From Halanaerobiales bacterium (GTDB lineage Bacteria; Bacillota_F; Halanaerobiia; DY22613), in the NCBI GenBank assembly GCA_023128035.1, contig JAGMES010000006.1, positions 1 through 64,000 on the forward strand: a DNA stretch of 64,000 nucleotides. Reading direction: 5' to 3'. The notes beneath the pieces were generated by a model that had not been told where the DNA came from, did no database searches, and worked only from the letters and a program-made list of their open reading frames with translations. Below, piece after piece: positions 9,492 through 18,851 of the stretch (position 1 is its first letter; each line of letters begins with the position of its first letter). A program made the position numbers and the translations under genes.

Positions 9492-10079
9492 ATGAAAAAA
9501 AAAGATAGCAATTTCAAACTATTACTCAAACTCTTTTCAATCTTTTTCAAGATCGGCATGTTCACCTTTGGTGGTGGATTTGCAATGATCCCTCTGATCG
9601 AAAAAGAGATCGTTGAAAAACATAAATGGATTGAAAAAGATGAATTCGTTGACTCGATTTCCCTGACCCAAACAGTTCCCGGGCCAGTCGCCGTAAATCT
9701 TTCAGTCCTCATCGGCTACAACTTAAGCGGCATACCTGGAGCAATCATTTCAGTCTTTGGCATTGCTCTCCCTTCATTCACAATCATTCTAATCATCGCT
9801 AGTTTTTTTGAACAATTTAGCAATAACCCCTTGATAACACGCGCTTTCATGGGTATTAGACCAGCAGTTGTTGCCTTAATCCTCTATTCAGCCTTTAAAC
9901 TTAGCAAAAATATTAATTGGTTCCCAATGCTCGGAGGTACATTTATAGTTACAGTCATTGCGAAAACTTATTTTGGAATCAGCCCCGTATTTTTAATAAT
10001 TGGTGCTGCAATTTTTGGACTTATCTATAATGTAATAAATAATAAAGTCCTGTTAACCACAAAAAACCAGGAAGAATAA
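9492..10079 (+). CDS. chrA: Chromate transporter subunit, N-terminal half type
   Basis: A short-chain CHR-family membrane protein. FKIGMFTFGGGFAMIPLIE, the LTQTVPGPVAVNLSVLIGY loop and PGAIISVFGIALPSF are signature CHR motifs, followed by three further hydrophobic segments. It is about 195 residues with six or so membrane segments. It pairs with the next gene, 13 bases downstream, and the two together equal one long ChrA. The start is ATG 9492 after AAAGGAG rather than the GTG at 9483. The substrate is chromate in characterised members and is untested here. Confidence 0.85.
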   Translation: MKKKDSNFKLLLKLFSIFFKIGMFTFGGGFAMIPLIEKEIVEKHKWIEKDEFVDSISLTQTVPGPVAVNLSVLIGYNLSGIPGAIISVFGIALPSFTIILIIASFFEQFSNNPLITRAFMGIRPAVVALILYSAFKLSKNINWFPMLGGTFIVTVIAKTYFGISPVFLIIGAAIFGLIYNVINNKVLLTTKNQEE

Positions 10080-10092
10080 TGAGGTGAAATAA

Positions 10093-10611
10093 ATGAAACT
10101 ACTAATTACCCTTTACCTATCATTTTTTAAAATCGGACTTTTCGGGTTTGGCGGAGGATATGCCATGATCTCATTAATACAAAATGAACTATTAACCCAT
10201 GGATGGCTATCTTTAAAAGACTTTGTTGATATCATTGCCATTGCTGAAATGACTCCAGGGCCAATAGCAGTCAACAGTGGTACTTTTGTCGGTTTTAAAA
10301 TTTCTTCACTATCAGGAGCAATTTTAGCAACAATGGGAGTTATTACTCCTTCCTTGATTCTTGTTCTTATACTCGCACATTTTTTTAATAAAGTAAAAAA
10401 TTCTCCTCATACAACAACAATTCTGACCTTTTTACGACCAACAGTAATTGGTTTAATCTTCGCTGCAGGTTTATCTATAGGTAAATTCAGCATGATAGAC
10501 TGGAAAAGTTATTTAATCGGTGGAGCTGTTTTTCTTGTAATGGTTAAAACTAAAATTCATCCAATCTTGGTGATATTTTTATCGGGAGTGGTTGGGGTAA
10601 TTATTTATTAA
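10093..10611 (+). CDS. chrA: Chromate transporter subunit, C-terminal half type
   Basis: The second short-chain CHR protein of the pair, 172 residues, with FKIGLFGFGGGYAMISLIQ, the AEMTPGPIAVNSGTFVG loop and further membrane segments. GAGGTGAAATAA precedes the ATG. In short-chain ChrA systems the two halves insert with opposite topology and act as a heterodimer. This pair is on the plus strand while its neighbours on both sides are on the minus strand. Confidence 0.85.
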   Translation: MKLLITLYLSFFKIGLFGFGGGYAMISLIQNELLTHGWLSLKDFVDIIAIAEMTPGPIAVNSGTFVGFKISSLSGAILATMGVITPSLILVLILAHFFNKVKNSPHTTTILTFLRPTVIGLIFAAGLSIGKFSMIDWKSYLIGGAVFLVMVKTKIHPILVIFLSGVVGVIIY

Positions 10612-10688
10612 ATTTCAGTTGAGATTAATAGATATCATTAAAGGGAACTCATAAAAAAATAACGTTTCTATTTAAAAATTGTACAAAA

Positions 10689-10714
10689 AAAGACCTCCGA
10701 ATTAAGGAAGTCTT
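10689..10714. terminator. Shared terminator between chrA pair and toxN
   Basis: An imperfect stem AAGACCTCC / GGAAGTCTT with A/T tracts on both sides, placed between convergent genes. It overlaps the last codon region of toxN by two bases. Confidence 0.6.
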
Positions 10715-11297
10715 AGTTTTCTTCAAGTGATTTCTCTTTCGCAACCGCTATTTCTTTATTCATTATACTTTCTAACTGTTGTGTATATTCTATACATTTT
10801 TGCTCTAGTAGTTTAAAATCAAAACATCTTAATGAAACTCTATCTTCTGGATAATCATATTTCCTTTTATACAAAGCAACAGCTTTATCATTAACATTTC
10901 TATCCCTTATTTCTTTCATTTCCTTTTTTAGTAAAACTATGTAACTGTTCTTCTTTGAAGTATCCTTAAAAGTCCTAAAATTTTCAATATTTTTGTATTC
11001 TACCTCAATTAATTTACTTTTGTGAACTGGAAACATATAGTTAAGATTAACTACTGCAATAATTTTTTTACTATCATTTTTACTATCATACAATTTAATA
11101 AAATCCAAGTTTTCTTTCATCTTCAAATAACGTTGTTTTCGAGATGAAACTTGAGTAATATAAACTAAATCGCCAATTTCAAAGAGTTTTCCAAAAAACG
11201 GTTTAAACTTATCGTCACCATAATCTATCTTTGGAATTCTTTTTTCTACATTTCTAAGATAAGTTAAAAATTTTTCTTCAACAGTATACCATTTCAT
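10713..11297 (-). CDS. toxN: Type III toxin ToxN/AbiQ endoribonuclease
   Basis: A toxin of the ToxN/AbiQ family, an endoribonuclease that cuts mRNA and its own antitoxin RNA. Evidence is the start MKWYTVEEKFLTYLRNVEKR, the core SRKQRYLKMKENLDFIKL followed by IIAVVNLNYMFPV (family: KHLKMK.., LGVINLNNMIPV) and the length near 190. Context is diagnostic: immediately upstream come a hairpin terminator, tandem 33-nt repeats and a consensus promoter, the canonical toxI-terminator-toxN order. Some terminator readthrough would give toxin. Function in phage abortive infection is known for the family and is inferred here. Confidence 0.85.
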   Translation of the reverse strand: MKWYTVEEKFLTYLRNVEKRIPKIDYGDDKFKPFFGKLFEIGDLVYITQVSSRKQRYLKMKENLDFIKLYDSKNDSKKIIAVVNLNYMFPVHKSKLIEVEYKNIENFRTFKDTSKKNSYIVLLKKEMKEIRDRNVNDKAVALYKRKYDYPEDRVSLRCFDFKLLEQKCIEYTQQLESIMNKEIAVAKEKSLEEN

Positions 11298-11312
11298 AAT
11301 ATTTCTCCCATG

Positions 11313-11341
11313 ACAAAAAGCTGAGATAGAAATCTCAGCTT
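11313..11341 (-). terminator. Attenuating terminator between toxI and toxN
   Basis: Stem AAGCTGAGAT / ATCTCAGCTT with a 4-base loop and TTTTTG after it on the minus strand. In type III loci this hairpin sets the ratio of antitoxin RNA to toxin mRNA. Confidence 0.8.
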
Positions 11342-11342
11342 T

Positions 11343-11415
11343 CTATTAAGACGATTTTAGTAGGATTCGCAACCTCTATTAAGACGATTTTAGTAGGATT
11401 CGCAACCTCTATTAA
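11343..11415 (-). ncRNA. toxI: ToxI antitoxin RNA repeats
   Basis: Two identical 33-nt direct repeats (units start at 11343 and 11376) and the first seven bases of a third at 11409. Read on the minus strand each unit carries AGGTTGCGAATCCTACTAAA and TCGTCTTAATAG. In type III systems each repeat is excised by ToxN, folds into a pseudoknot and inhibits the toxin. Two and a bit copies is at the low end of known arrays. The repeat is too closely packed and too few to be CRISPR. Confidence 0.8.
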
Positions 11416-11419
11416 ATAC

Positions 11420-11448
11420 ATTATACTTTAATACAAACGAAATGTCAA
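11420..11448 (-). promoter_or_regulatory. Consensus promoter of toxI-toxN
   Basis: Minus-strand TTGACA, exactly 17 bases, TATAAT: a perfect vegetative promoter that starts transcription right before the first toxI repeat. Strong antitoxin synthesis fits the type III design. Confidence 0.85.
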
Positions 11449-11711
11449 TAGACCTTTAAAATTTTCAGTAATATAATTCTATTCTCACAATAGTATACCC
11501 ATTTTCAAAGTAAAATGTAACTATTTTTAAGGTATTTTTTGAAAAAAATATTTAAATATTACTTCATAAATATGAAATAATATTTAAATATTTCTTTAGT
11601 TTTATTTTTATCTGATTAAGACAAAAAATACTTCGCATTGGTACTTTACTAAAACAAATCAAGATTGTCGACAATGTTTTTACACACTGTATAAACTGTA
11701 GATAAATCATA

Positions 11712-12197
11712 TTATTTACCAAGTTTGGGAACCCAATATCTACCATGAGCCAACCAATGTCTATATTTTAATGCACTTTTATAATCACTAATAAAGCTTT
11801 TGAGTTGTGGAAAATGTTCTTTCCATTTTTCAAGAATATCTTCATCTAATTGAATATTCTTGTTCTTTATCTTATAAATCTGAAAAAAATCTTTACTCAA
11901 ACTATCTTTCTTTTTTGCATACACTCTATTAAAAAAATCTAGTCTTAAACATCCTTCCACATTTGCTAGCATATTAAAACTAGCAGCTAGTTCAGTTTCT
12001 TCATGTAAATCTTGGAAATATTCCTCAATTTCATTTAACGACATGATTAAAAATTTATTTGGTACATTTGTTTGTGACTCAATACAATTTTTTATATACT
12101 TTTTATAATTTAATAATGATGATTTGCACATATTGTACCAATCATAAATCTCATCTATATCTTGATTGGAAATAAAAATAGAAACTTTTTTAACCAT
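11712..12197 (-). CDS. HEPN-domain protein, probable RNase toxin
   Basis: A mostly alpha-helical protein of 161 residues with a HEPN-type RX4H motif near the C-terminus (R146-HWLA-H151 in KYRHWLAHGRYWVPKLG). HEPN proteins with this motif are commonly RNases of toxin-antitoxin or defence systems. It overlaps its upstream partner by eight bases, so the two are translated together. The stop is a TAA straight after PKLGK, but the same frame stays open for 20 more codons (YDLSTVYTVCKNIVDNLDLF) before a TAG. I suspect a recent nonsense change trimmed the C-terminus; the catalytic motif is upstream of it. The specific family is not recognised. Confidence 0.6.
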   Translation of the reverse strand: MVKKVSIFISNQDIDEIYDWYNMCKSSLLNYKKYIKNCIESQTNVPNKFLIMSLNEIEEYFQDLHEETELAASFNMLANVEGCLRLDFFNRVYAKKKDSLSKDFFQIYKIKNKNIQLDEDILEKWKEHFPQLKSFISDYKSALKYRHWLAHGRYWVPKLGK

Positions 12198-12729
12198 TTA
12201 TAACCTCCAGAAGAGCATCGGAGAAAGAGTCAGCATTAAGAGTTAAGAATTGAATATTAGGTGCTAATGTAGCAATTTTCCAATCAAGTTTTACTTCTTT
12301 TGGACTAGTTTCATCCTGTTTATCAAAGTCTGGATTGCTAGATATTTTAACCTTTATAATCGGTCCCTTTGAATTTTCACCAACTAAGACAAATTTTACT
12401 TTCCCGTATTTACCAATCATATCTATTCGGCCTTGTGCTCCAATTATAATCCTACCAACTGGCTCAATTTCTACTTTCTGTCCTGAAATAACAATATACA
12501 TCTTTTTCGTTTCATATTGCCCAAGATATTCTTCGCGCATTGTATATTTTACAAGTTCTAGCTTTAATAAACCTTTTTCTTCATAGTCACTAAGCCACCC
12601 TTGAATTTTTTCATAAAACTTGTCAATTTCACTCAACCAAGTTTGTTTTTCTTTTTCCCAGTCAATTTGTTCTTGTTCCTCCCTCTCTGCGTTCTTTTTT
12701 AGGAACTTCTCTAAATTATCTAAGCCCAT
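12190..12729 (-). CDS. Unknown partner of HEPN protein
   Basis: I do not recognise this 179-residue protein. The first ~70 residues are charged and predicted coiled coil (EKFLKKNAEREEQEQIDWEK), and the rest alternates beta-like segments (MYIVISGQKVEIEPVG, KVKFVLVGEN). It has no signal peptide or membrane segment. It has its own promoter, is followed with an eight-base overlap by the HEPN gene and lies next to a type III toxin-antitoxin locus, so an antitoxin, sensor or regulator role is the simplest guess. Confidence 0.5.
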   Translation of the reverse strand: MGLDNLEKFLKKNAEREEQEQIDWEKEKQTWLSEIDKFYEKIQGWLSDYEEKGLLKLELVKYTMREEYLGQYETKKMYIVISGQKVEIEPVGRIIIGAQGRIDMIGKYGKVKFVLVGENSKGPIIKVKISSNPDFDKQDETSPKEVKLDWKIATLAPNIQFLTLNADSFSDALLEVING

Positions 12730-12772
12730 ACCAAAAACCTCCTTATCATAATAGGTTTACTTATTCATTACC

Positions 12773-12801
12773 ATAATATTATTCTATCATAATTCTTTCA
12801 A
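12773..12801 (-). promoter_or_regulatory. Promoter of HEPN gene pair
   Basis: Minus-strand TTGAAA, 17-base spacer, TATTAT, 44 bases upstream of the ATG at 12729. The rest of the 12730-13025 gap holds only the chemoreceptor terminator; I see no other feature. Confidence 0.6.
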
Positions 12802-12973
12802 AATAAAAACCTAGAATACTCTTTCAATTTCATAGAACACTTAATACACCTCTCTATTTAGGAAGATGTATTTTCATTATCCCCCCAATTTCCTCTTAGA
12901 ATGTTCTAGTCGCAATCCCATAACAGTTTTTTAAAATCAAAAAAACTTATAGAGGCTTAAAACTACATAAACA

Positions 12974-13013
12974 ATAAAAAAGCCTAATGGCTCAAACATC
13001 AACCATTAGACTC
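12974..13013 (-). terminator. Terminator of chemoreceptor gene
   Basis: Stem AGTCTAATGG / CCATTAGGCT (one mismatch) followed by a T tract on the minus strand, 13 bases beyond the stop at 13026. Confidence 0.7.
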
Positions 13014-13025
13014 TTAAAAATATTA

Positions 13026-14750
13026 TCATAATCTAAACTTCTGAATCTCTTCCTGTAAATCTTTAGCAAGTTGAACTAACATTTTACTCTGATCTAAAAT
13101 ATTCTGAATACTTTCCTCTTCTCTATCTACAATAGTATTTACCTCTTCAGCAGTTGCATTAACTTCCTGTGATAAGGCTGATACACCATCCATTCCTTTT
13201 TTGATCTCCTGAGAAACACCACTAATAGAAGTAATCGCTTCAGTCACCTTTTTTATATTCTGTTTCACACTCTTGTTTGTTTCCAATACACTTTCAAATT
13301 CTTTTTCCGCATTATTAATTGCAGAAACACCAGATTTTACTTCGTCTACAGTTTTTTCAATAGCTTTTACAGCTTCTTGAGAATGCTGATAAATTTCATT
13401 AATCGTTTTTGCTACATTTTTAGCTGATGAAGCCGATTCTTCAGCTAAATCACGAATTTCTTTTGCAACGACAGCAAATCCTCGTCCTTCTTCTCCTGCT
13501 CGAGCAGATTCAATCGCAGCATTTAAAGCAAGAAGATTTGTCTGTTCTGCAATTGCAGAGATTATCTTAACAAATCCAGTAACTTCATTAATTTTATCAC
13601 CAAGTGAGCGAATAATGTTAGCTGAGTTTGTTGCCTGTTGATCAATTTGGTTGGTCTGCTTCTTAACTAAAGTTAATACTTGACGCCCCTCAAGAGCACG
13701 TTTTTCTGCTTCAGATGAAAGTGAACTAGCTTCTTCACTATTTCCCTCAATCTGTTGAATATGACTGGCCATAGTTGCCACTTCAATGGCTGCATTGCTT
13801 AAATTTGATAATTGATACTCTGATCCTCTAGCCACATCATTCACACTTGAAGATATTGTCAGAATAGAATTTCCTGCAGACTCTGTTGATTCGTTCAAAA
13901 TTTGAACTCCATTTATCAAGTCTTTGTACTTAATCTGAATTGTTTGAACCAATGAACGGAGATTTTGAATCATCTTATCAAATGAAAGATATAAATCACC
14001 TATCTCATCATTTCGATCAATTTTCTCCACAGAAATAGAAAGATCTCCATTGCGAACAGATGTACTGATATAACTAAGTTTCTCTAAAGGCTTTGAAATT
14101 CTCCAAGCAAGGAAATAAGCAAATATTCCACTTACCACAACTATTACTATAAGACTCCATATAATAACAGCTGTTGATTCATCAAGAACTGAATAAACCC
14201 TTTCTGCAGGAAAATCTGCACCCAAAATTCCTAAGATCTCACCGTCAGGTCCCAAAATTGGAACATAAGCTGAAAGAAGTTTACCCCAATCTGTATCAGA
14301 AAGATCACCTATCACACGCTTTCCTGCCACAGCCTCTTCCATCGAAGTTGATATATTCTCCCAATCCTCTTCTTCTTTAAATCCTGAAGCCTCATCATCA
14401 GCTAAAGGCCAACCATCAACCATATAATAATAGGTACCATCTACTTTTTCCATCGTATATAAGTATAATAACCCCGTTTTTTCCCGCAAATCATTTAGCA
14501 AAATTCGCAACTCCATATAATATGCAGAATCTTCATCACCATTTTCAATTAAATTTTTATATTTAACTGGATCAATTAATTTTTCAGCTTTTTCCAAAAT
14601 AATCATTATCTGTTCGCCAATAGAATCAAGAATCAGATGTTTTGATTGATTATACACAATACCGCCAATTATTAAAATAGACATAAACAATAAAACTACA
14701 ATCATTAAGGTTATTCTATGGCGCAATTTTAATCCTCTTAAAAACCTCAA
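13026..14750 (-). CDS. Methyl-accepting chemotaxis protein
   Basis: A membrane chemoreceptor of 574 residues. TM1 is at about 10-35, an extracytoplasmic Cache-like sensor follows (~40-190, with [20 protein letters not shown] and [15 protein letters not shown]), then TM2 (~190-215), HAMP (~215-270) and a long cytoplasmic signalling coiled coil. The hairpin tip is typical: [20 protein letters not shown] followed by [20 protein letters not shown]. The start is TTG at 14750, supported by AAAGGAG nine bases upstream. No che genes are adjacent, so it is an orphan receptor; the ligand is unknown. Confidence 0.85.
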   Translation of the reverse strand: MRFLRGLKLRHRITLMIVVLLFMSILIIGGIVYNQSKHLILDSIGEQIMIILEKAEKLIDPVKYKNLIENGDEDSAYYMELRILLNDLREKTGLLYLYTMEKVDGTYYYMVDGWPLADDEASGFKEEEDWENISTSMEEAVAGKRVIGDLSDTDWGKLLSAYVPILGPDGEILGILGADFPAERVYSVLDESTAVIIWSLIVIVVVSGIFAYFLAWRISKPLEKLSYISTSVRNGDLSISVEKIDRNDEIGDLYLSFDKMIQNLRSLVQTIQIKYKDLINGVQILNESTESAGNSILTISSSVNDVARGSEYQLSNLSNAAIEVATMASHIQQIEGNSEEASSLSSEAEKRALEGRQVLTLVKKQTNQIDQQATNSANIIRSLGDKINEVTGFVKIISAIAEQTNLLALNAAIESARAGEEGRGFAVVAKEIRDLAEESASSAKNVAKTINEIYQHSQEAVKAIEKTVDEVKSGVSAINNAEKEFESVLETNKSVKQNIKKVTEAITSISGVSQEIKKGMDGVSALSQEVNATAEEVNTIVDREEESIQNILDQSKMLVQLAKDLQEEIQKFRL

Positions 14751-14896
14751 TAAGATTCTCTCCTTTCTTAAGTCATTCTAATATAATTCTTCATTTATCC
14801 TTTAAAACCTTTTTAAAATCGCTCTAAGAAAAAAAATAGTAATATTTTATAGATATGCAGCACATATTATGTAAGACGAGAATATTTCCTTAAAAA

Positions 14897-14926
14897 AAGC
14901 CACCTATCTTTTAACGATAGGTGGCT
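14897..14926 (-). terminator. Terminator of hydrogenase operon
   Basis: A perfect 12-bp stem AAGCCACCTATC / GATAGGTGGCTT followed by T-rich sequence on the minus strand, closing the six-gene hydrogenase operon. Confidence 0.85.
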
Positions 14927-14950
14927 TAAGCTTTTGGCTTTAGTTTTTTC

Positions 14951-16969
14951 TTATAAACCTAATTTTGCTTTAATCATTTCTATAATTTTACCAGTATCAT
15001 CAACAGTCATTTTACTTAAAATCTCATCACCAACTTTAATGGTTGGACCACCCTGACAGTTTTCAAAACAGAAAGTAGCTTGAATATTTACTCGGTCTTT
15101 AAGATCTGAATCATTCTCTACAACATGCATTAAGTTTTGTAACAAATCATAGGAACCTCCCAGATAACAACAAGTTCCTACACAAACTGATACAGATAAT
15201 TCTTCAACGTCTACACCAGTTAAGCAGATTTTCCCAGCCTTAATCCGACGCCTGTTGCCATAGTTGGTATGAAGCAGATGATGAATTTCTTCATGAGATA
15301 GTTCATCCAAATGCTCTTTATAGAAGTTATTAATAACTGGGTTATCTTGAGATTTGTGAATTTGGAGCATTCTATCTACACGATAAATCCCTTTTGCCCT
15401 TTCTTCACGTGCTGCGGTATCATTAGGGAATGGCTGACCTGCACCACCAACACATCCGCCAGGACAAGCCATTACTTCAACTAGGTGATATTCTACTTCG
15501 CCAGCTTTGATCTTCTTCAAAAGCTCTTTCACATTTCCCAATCCATGCACAACAGCAATCTTCACTTCTGTACCAGCCAGATCAACGATTGCTTCTTTAA
15601 TACCTTTCATACCACGAACAGCTTTAAAATTTACATCTTCCAAAGTCTTATTAGTTACCATCTCATAAGCAGCCCGTAATGCTGCCTCAGCAACACCACC
15701 AGTAACACCAAAGATGACACCAGCACCAGTTGCAAAACCGAATGGCATATCCAGAGATTCGATCTCCAATTCATTGAAAATAATCCCTGCTTCTTTAATC
15801 ATTTTAGCAATCTCATGAGTTGTTAATACAAAATCTACATCCTGAACACCATCATGACTAAATTCTTCACGTTTTGCCTCAAACTTTTTAGCTGAACATG
15901 GCATCAAAGAAACAACAATCAAATCCTTTGGCTCAATACCCAATTGCTTTGCATAAAACTCCTTAGCAATTGAACCAAACATTTGCTGTGGAGATTTACA
16001 ACTAGAAAGATTATCTAACAAGTCAGCATGATATTGTTCAGCATATTTAACCCATGCAGGGCAACAAGAAGTAAACTGAGGAATATGATCATTGTTCTGG
16101 AAACGTTGTAAAAACTCACGAGTTTCTTCCATAACTGTTAAGTCAGCTGTAAAGCTAGTATCAAAGATTTTGCCGAAACCTAAACGACGTAATGCAGCTG
16201 CCAATTTACCAAGTTCAATGTCACCTGGCTTACCGCCAAACTCTTCACCAATCGCTACCCGTACAGCAGGAGCAATCTGAACAATAACAGTTTTTGTATC
16301 ATCTTGCAGTGCAGACCAGACATCTTCTCTTTCAGATTTTACCACCAACGCACCTGTTGGACAGATCGATGCACATTGACCACAGTTTACACAGTCAACC
16401 TCAGCCATATTTTTATTAAAAGCTGGAGTTACCACAACTTTGGAACCCCTATTTGCAAAATCTAAAACACCAATTCCCTGAACTTCCTGACACATCCGAA
16501 CACAGTCACCACAGAGAATACATTTATTTGGATCACGCACTAAAGAAGGACTACTTGCATCAATTGGTAAATACTGGTCACGATGACCAAAACGAATCTC
16601 TTTAATCCCAAACTGTTCAGCCAAATCCTGAAGTTTACAACTTCCACTGCGCTCACATGTAGTACATTCTCGATCATGATTAGCCAGTAATAATTCCAAA
16701 GCCATCTTCCGAATATGCTGTAACCGCTTGGTATGAGTCTTAATTATCATTCCTGCTCGTGGCGCAGTAGAACAGGAAGCCACAATACCCTGACCTTCTA
16801 CTTCTACCACACACATCCGACAAGCACCATATACACTAAGTTCTGAATGATAGCAAAAAGTGGGAAGTTGAATACCAGCCTTACGAATTACCTTCAACAA
16901 ATTCTCTTCACCATTTAATTCATAACTATGATTATTAATGATAATATCATTTCTGATAATTTCACTCAT
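14951..16969 (-). CDS. hndD: NADH-linked [FeFe]-hydrogenase catalytic subunit
   Basis: The catalytic subunit of the cytoplasmic NAD(P)H-linked [FeFe]-hydrogenase (HndD/HydA), which reduces protons with electrons from NADH and probably ferredoxin. The N-terminal [2Fe-2S] domain has CYHSELSVYGACRMC; a His-Cys cluster and two [4Fe-4S] clusters follow (CILCGDCVRMC, CVNCGQCASICP). The H-cluster motifs are complete: TSCCPAW, MPCSAKKFE and EVMACPGGCVGGAGQP. A C-terminal thioredoxin-like [2Fe-2S] domain (CVGTCCYLGGS, CFENCQGG) extends it to 672 residues. ATG 16969 has GAGGTGGG upstream and sits one base after the preceding stop; the ATG at 16993 lies inside that gene. Confidence 0.9.
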   Translation of the reverse strand: MSEIIRNDIIINNHSYELNGEENLLKVIRKAGIQLPTFCYHSELSVYGACRMCVVEVEGQGIVASCSTAPRAGMIIKTHTKRLQHIRKMALELLLANHDRECTTCERSGSCKLQDLAEQFGIKEIRFGHRDQYLPIDASSPSLVRDPNKCILCGDCVRMCQEVQGIGVLDFANRGSKVVVTPAFNKNMAEVDCVNCGQCASICPTGALVVKSEREDVWSALQDDTKTVIVQIAPAVRVAIGEEFGGKPGDIELGKLAAALRRLGFGKIFDTSFTADLTVMEETREFLQRFQNNDHIPQFTSCCPAWVKYAEQYHADLLDNLSSCKSPQQMFGSIAKEFYAKQLGIEPKDLIVVSLMPCSAKKFEAKREEFSHDGVQDVDFVLTTHEIAKMIKEAGIIFNELEIESLDMPFGFATGAGVIFGVTGGVAEAALRAAYEMVTNKTLEDVNFKAVRGMKGIKEAIVDLAGTEVKIAVVHGLGNVKELLKKIKAGEVEYHLVEVMACPGGCVGGAGQPFPNDTAAREERAKGIYRVDRMLQIHKSQDNPVINNFYKEHLDELSHEEIHHLLHTNYGNRRRIKAGKICLTGVDVEELSVSVCVGTCCYLGGSYDLLQNLMHVVENDSDLKDRVNIQATFCFENCQGGPTIKVGDEILSKMTVDDTGKIIEMIKAKLGL

Positions 16970-16970
16970 T

Positions 16971-18851
16971 TTATCCCACCTCCACTGCATCAAATGGGCA
17001 TGCCTCTACACAAGCACCACATTTTATACACTTGTCAGTATCTATTACATACGATTTCTTGATCTCGCCACTAATAGCATCAACAGGACAAATACGTGCA
17101 CACTTACTACAGCCTTTACATTTTTCTGGATTAATACTATAGCCTTTCAATGCCTCACAAATACCAGCAGGACATTTTTTATCAACAACATGTGCCAGAT
17201 ATTCATCATAAAAATAATGCATTGTAGTTAATACTGGATTTGGAGCTGTTTTACCAAGACCACAGAGAGAACCATCTTTAACAGCATACGCGATATCTTT
17301 TAAAGAATCCAGATCTCTAATTGTACCTTCTCCATCTACAATTCTTTGTAAAATTTCTAGCATACGTTTAGTTCCTTCGCGACAAAGTACACATTTACCA
17401 CAGGATTCATTCTGAGCAAACTCCATAAAGAAACGGGCTACTTCTACGATACAAGTCTCTTGATCCATTACAACCAAACCACCTGAACCGATCATCGCAC
17501 CAACTTTAGTTAATGAATCGAAATCAAGAGGCATATCTAAATGCTCTTCAATCAAGCATCCACCAGAAGGACCACCAATCTGAACAGCTTTAAACTCTTT
17601 ATTGTTCCGTATCCCGCCACCAATTTCATACAAAATCTCTCTTAAAGTTAGACCCATTGGAACCTCGATCAAACCAGTATTAGCTACATCACCAGTAATA
17701 GCAAAAGTTTTAGTTCCAGGACTATTCTCAGTTCCGATGGAACGGAACCACTCAGAACCTTTGAGAATAATGTTTGGAACATTAGCCAACGTTTCTACAT
17801 TATTAATTGTAGTTGGACAACCCCAGAGACCTTTTTGTGCAGGAAATGGTGGCTTTGGCTTTGGCATACCTCGTTCACCTTCAATTGAAGCCATCAATGC
17901 TGTCTCTTCACCACAAACAAAAGCACCTGCACCCTCTTTAATCAATAATTTAAAACTAAAATCAGTACCCAGAATATTATCACCTAAGAGACCTGACTTT
18001 TCTGCGTCAGCAATTGCTTTTTTAAGGCGTTTTACTGCTAAAGGATACTCAGCACGTACATAGATATACCCTGTATTCGCACCAGTAGCGTAACCTGAAA
18101 TCATTAAACCTTCAATTACTTTATGCGGATCCCCTTCCATGATACTACGATCCATAAATGCACCTGGATCACCTTCGTCACCATTACAGATGACATACTT
18201 TTGTTCACGATCTTCATTTAAAGCAAATTGCAATTTAAGACCAGTTGGGAAGCCACCACCCCCACGGCCACGTAAACCAGAATCTTTAATCACATCTACA
18301 ACTTCCTTAGAAGTCATAGTTAAAGCTTTAGCAATTCCTTGATAACCATCATAAGCTATATATTCTAATATATCTTCAGGATCAATAACACCACAGTTTA
18401 CTAAACCAACACGATTTTGGTTTTTATAAAAAGGAATCTCCTTTTCAATTGGATAAACCTCATTTGTCGAAGGATGATGATAAGCTAAACGTTCAATAAT
18501 TTCACCCTTCTTAATAGTTTTCTCTACTATTTCGTCTACATCATCTATAGTAACTTTTGTATATAGAATTCCCATAGGTTCAATACGTACAAGTGGACCC
18601 ATTGCACAAAATCCGTGACAACCACTAGTTTTAACTGAAACTAAATCACAACCATCATCAACTAAATCTATCTCTGTCCTTTTATCACCAGTTGTAACTT
18701 CTTTCAAAGCTGCAGCAATCTCCAAAGAGCCTCCTGCCACACAACCTGTGCCTGCACAGATTAAAACCCGAACTTTATTTTTCTTTAATGTTTCTAGAGC
18801 CAAATTTTTAGCTTCATCCAAACATTTCTTATTACAAATATTAAATTCCAT
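16971..18851 (-). CDS. hndC: Hydrogenase NuoF-like NADH-binding subunit
   Basis: The flavin/NADH subunit of the same complex (HndC/HydB), 626 residues. Domains in order: thioredoxin-like [2Fe-2S] (~25-110), NuoF FMN/NADH domain (GLRGRGGGGFPTGLK; CNGDEGDPGAFMDR; AGAFVCGEETALM), a SLBB region, the N3-type cluster (ESCGKCVLCREGTKR) and two C-terminal [4Fe-4S] ferredoxin motifs (CKGCSKCARICP, CIKCGACVEACP). The four-subunit-like fused architecture is that of electron-bifurcating or NADH-dependent hydrogenases. Its start overlaps the stop of the preceding gene. Confidence 0.9.
   Translation of the reverse strand: MEFNICNKKCLDEAKNLALETLKKNKVRVLICAGTGCVAGGSLEIAAALKEVTTGDKRTEIDLVDDGCDLVSVKTSGCHGFCAMGPLVRIEPMGILYTKVTIDDVDEIVEKTIKKGEIIERLAYHHPSTNEVYPIEKEIPFYKNQNRVGLVNCGVIDPEDILEYIAYDGYQGIAKALTMTSKEVVDVIKDSGLRGRGGGGFPTGLKLQFALNEDREQKYVICNGDEGDPGAFMDRSIMEGDPHKVIEGLMISGYATGANTGYIYVRAEYPLAVKRLKKAIADAEKSGLLGDNILGTDFSFKLLIKEGAGAFVCGEETALMASIEGERGMPKPKPPFPAQKGLWGCPTTINNVETLANVPNIILKGSEWFRSIGTENSPGTKTFAITGDVANTGLIEVPMGLTLREILYEIGGGIRNNKEFKAVQIGGPSGGCLIEEHLDMPLDFDSLTKVGAMIGSGGLVVMDQETCIVEVARFFMEFAQNESCGKCVLCREGTKRMLEILQRIVDGEGTIRDLDSLKDIAYAVKDGSLCGLGKTAPNPVLTTMHYFYDEYLAHVVDKKCPAGICEALKGYSINPEKCKGCSKCARICPVDAISGEIKKSYVIDTDKCIKCGACVEACPFDAVEVG

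Noticed and set aside
9380..9712. Minus-strand 110-residue frame
   Set aside because: It is antisense to the 5' part of the chromate transporter gene and has no protein-like features.
11343..11415. Tandem repeats resembling a CRISPR array
   Set aside because: The 33-nt units are directly adjacent with no unique spacers, only two are complete, and a promoter, hairpin and ToxN gene flank them; ToxI explains everything.
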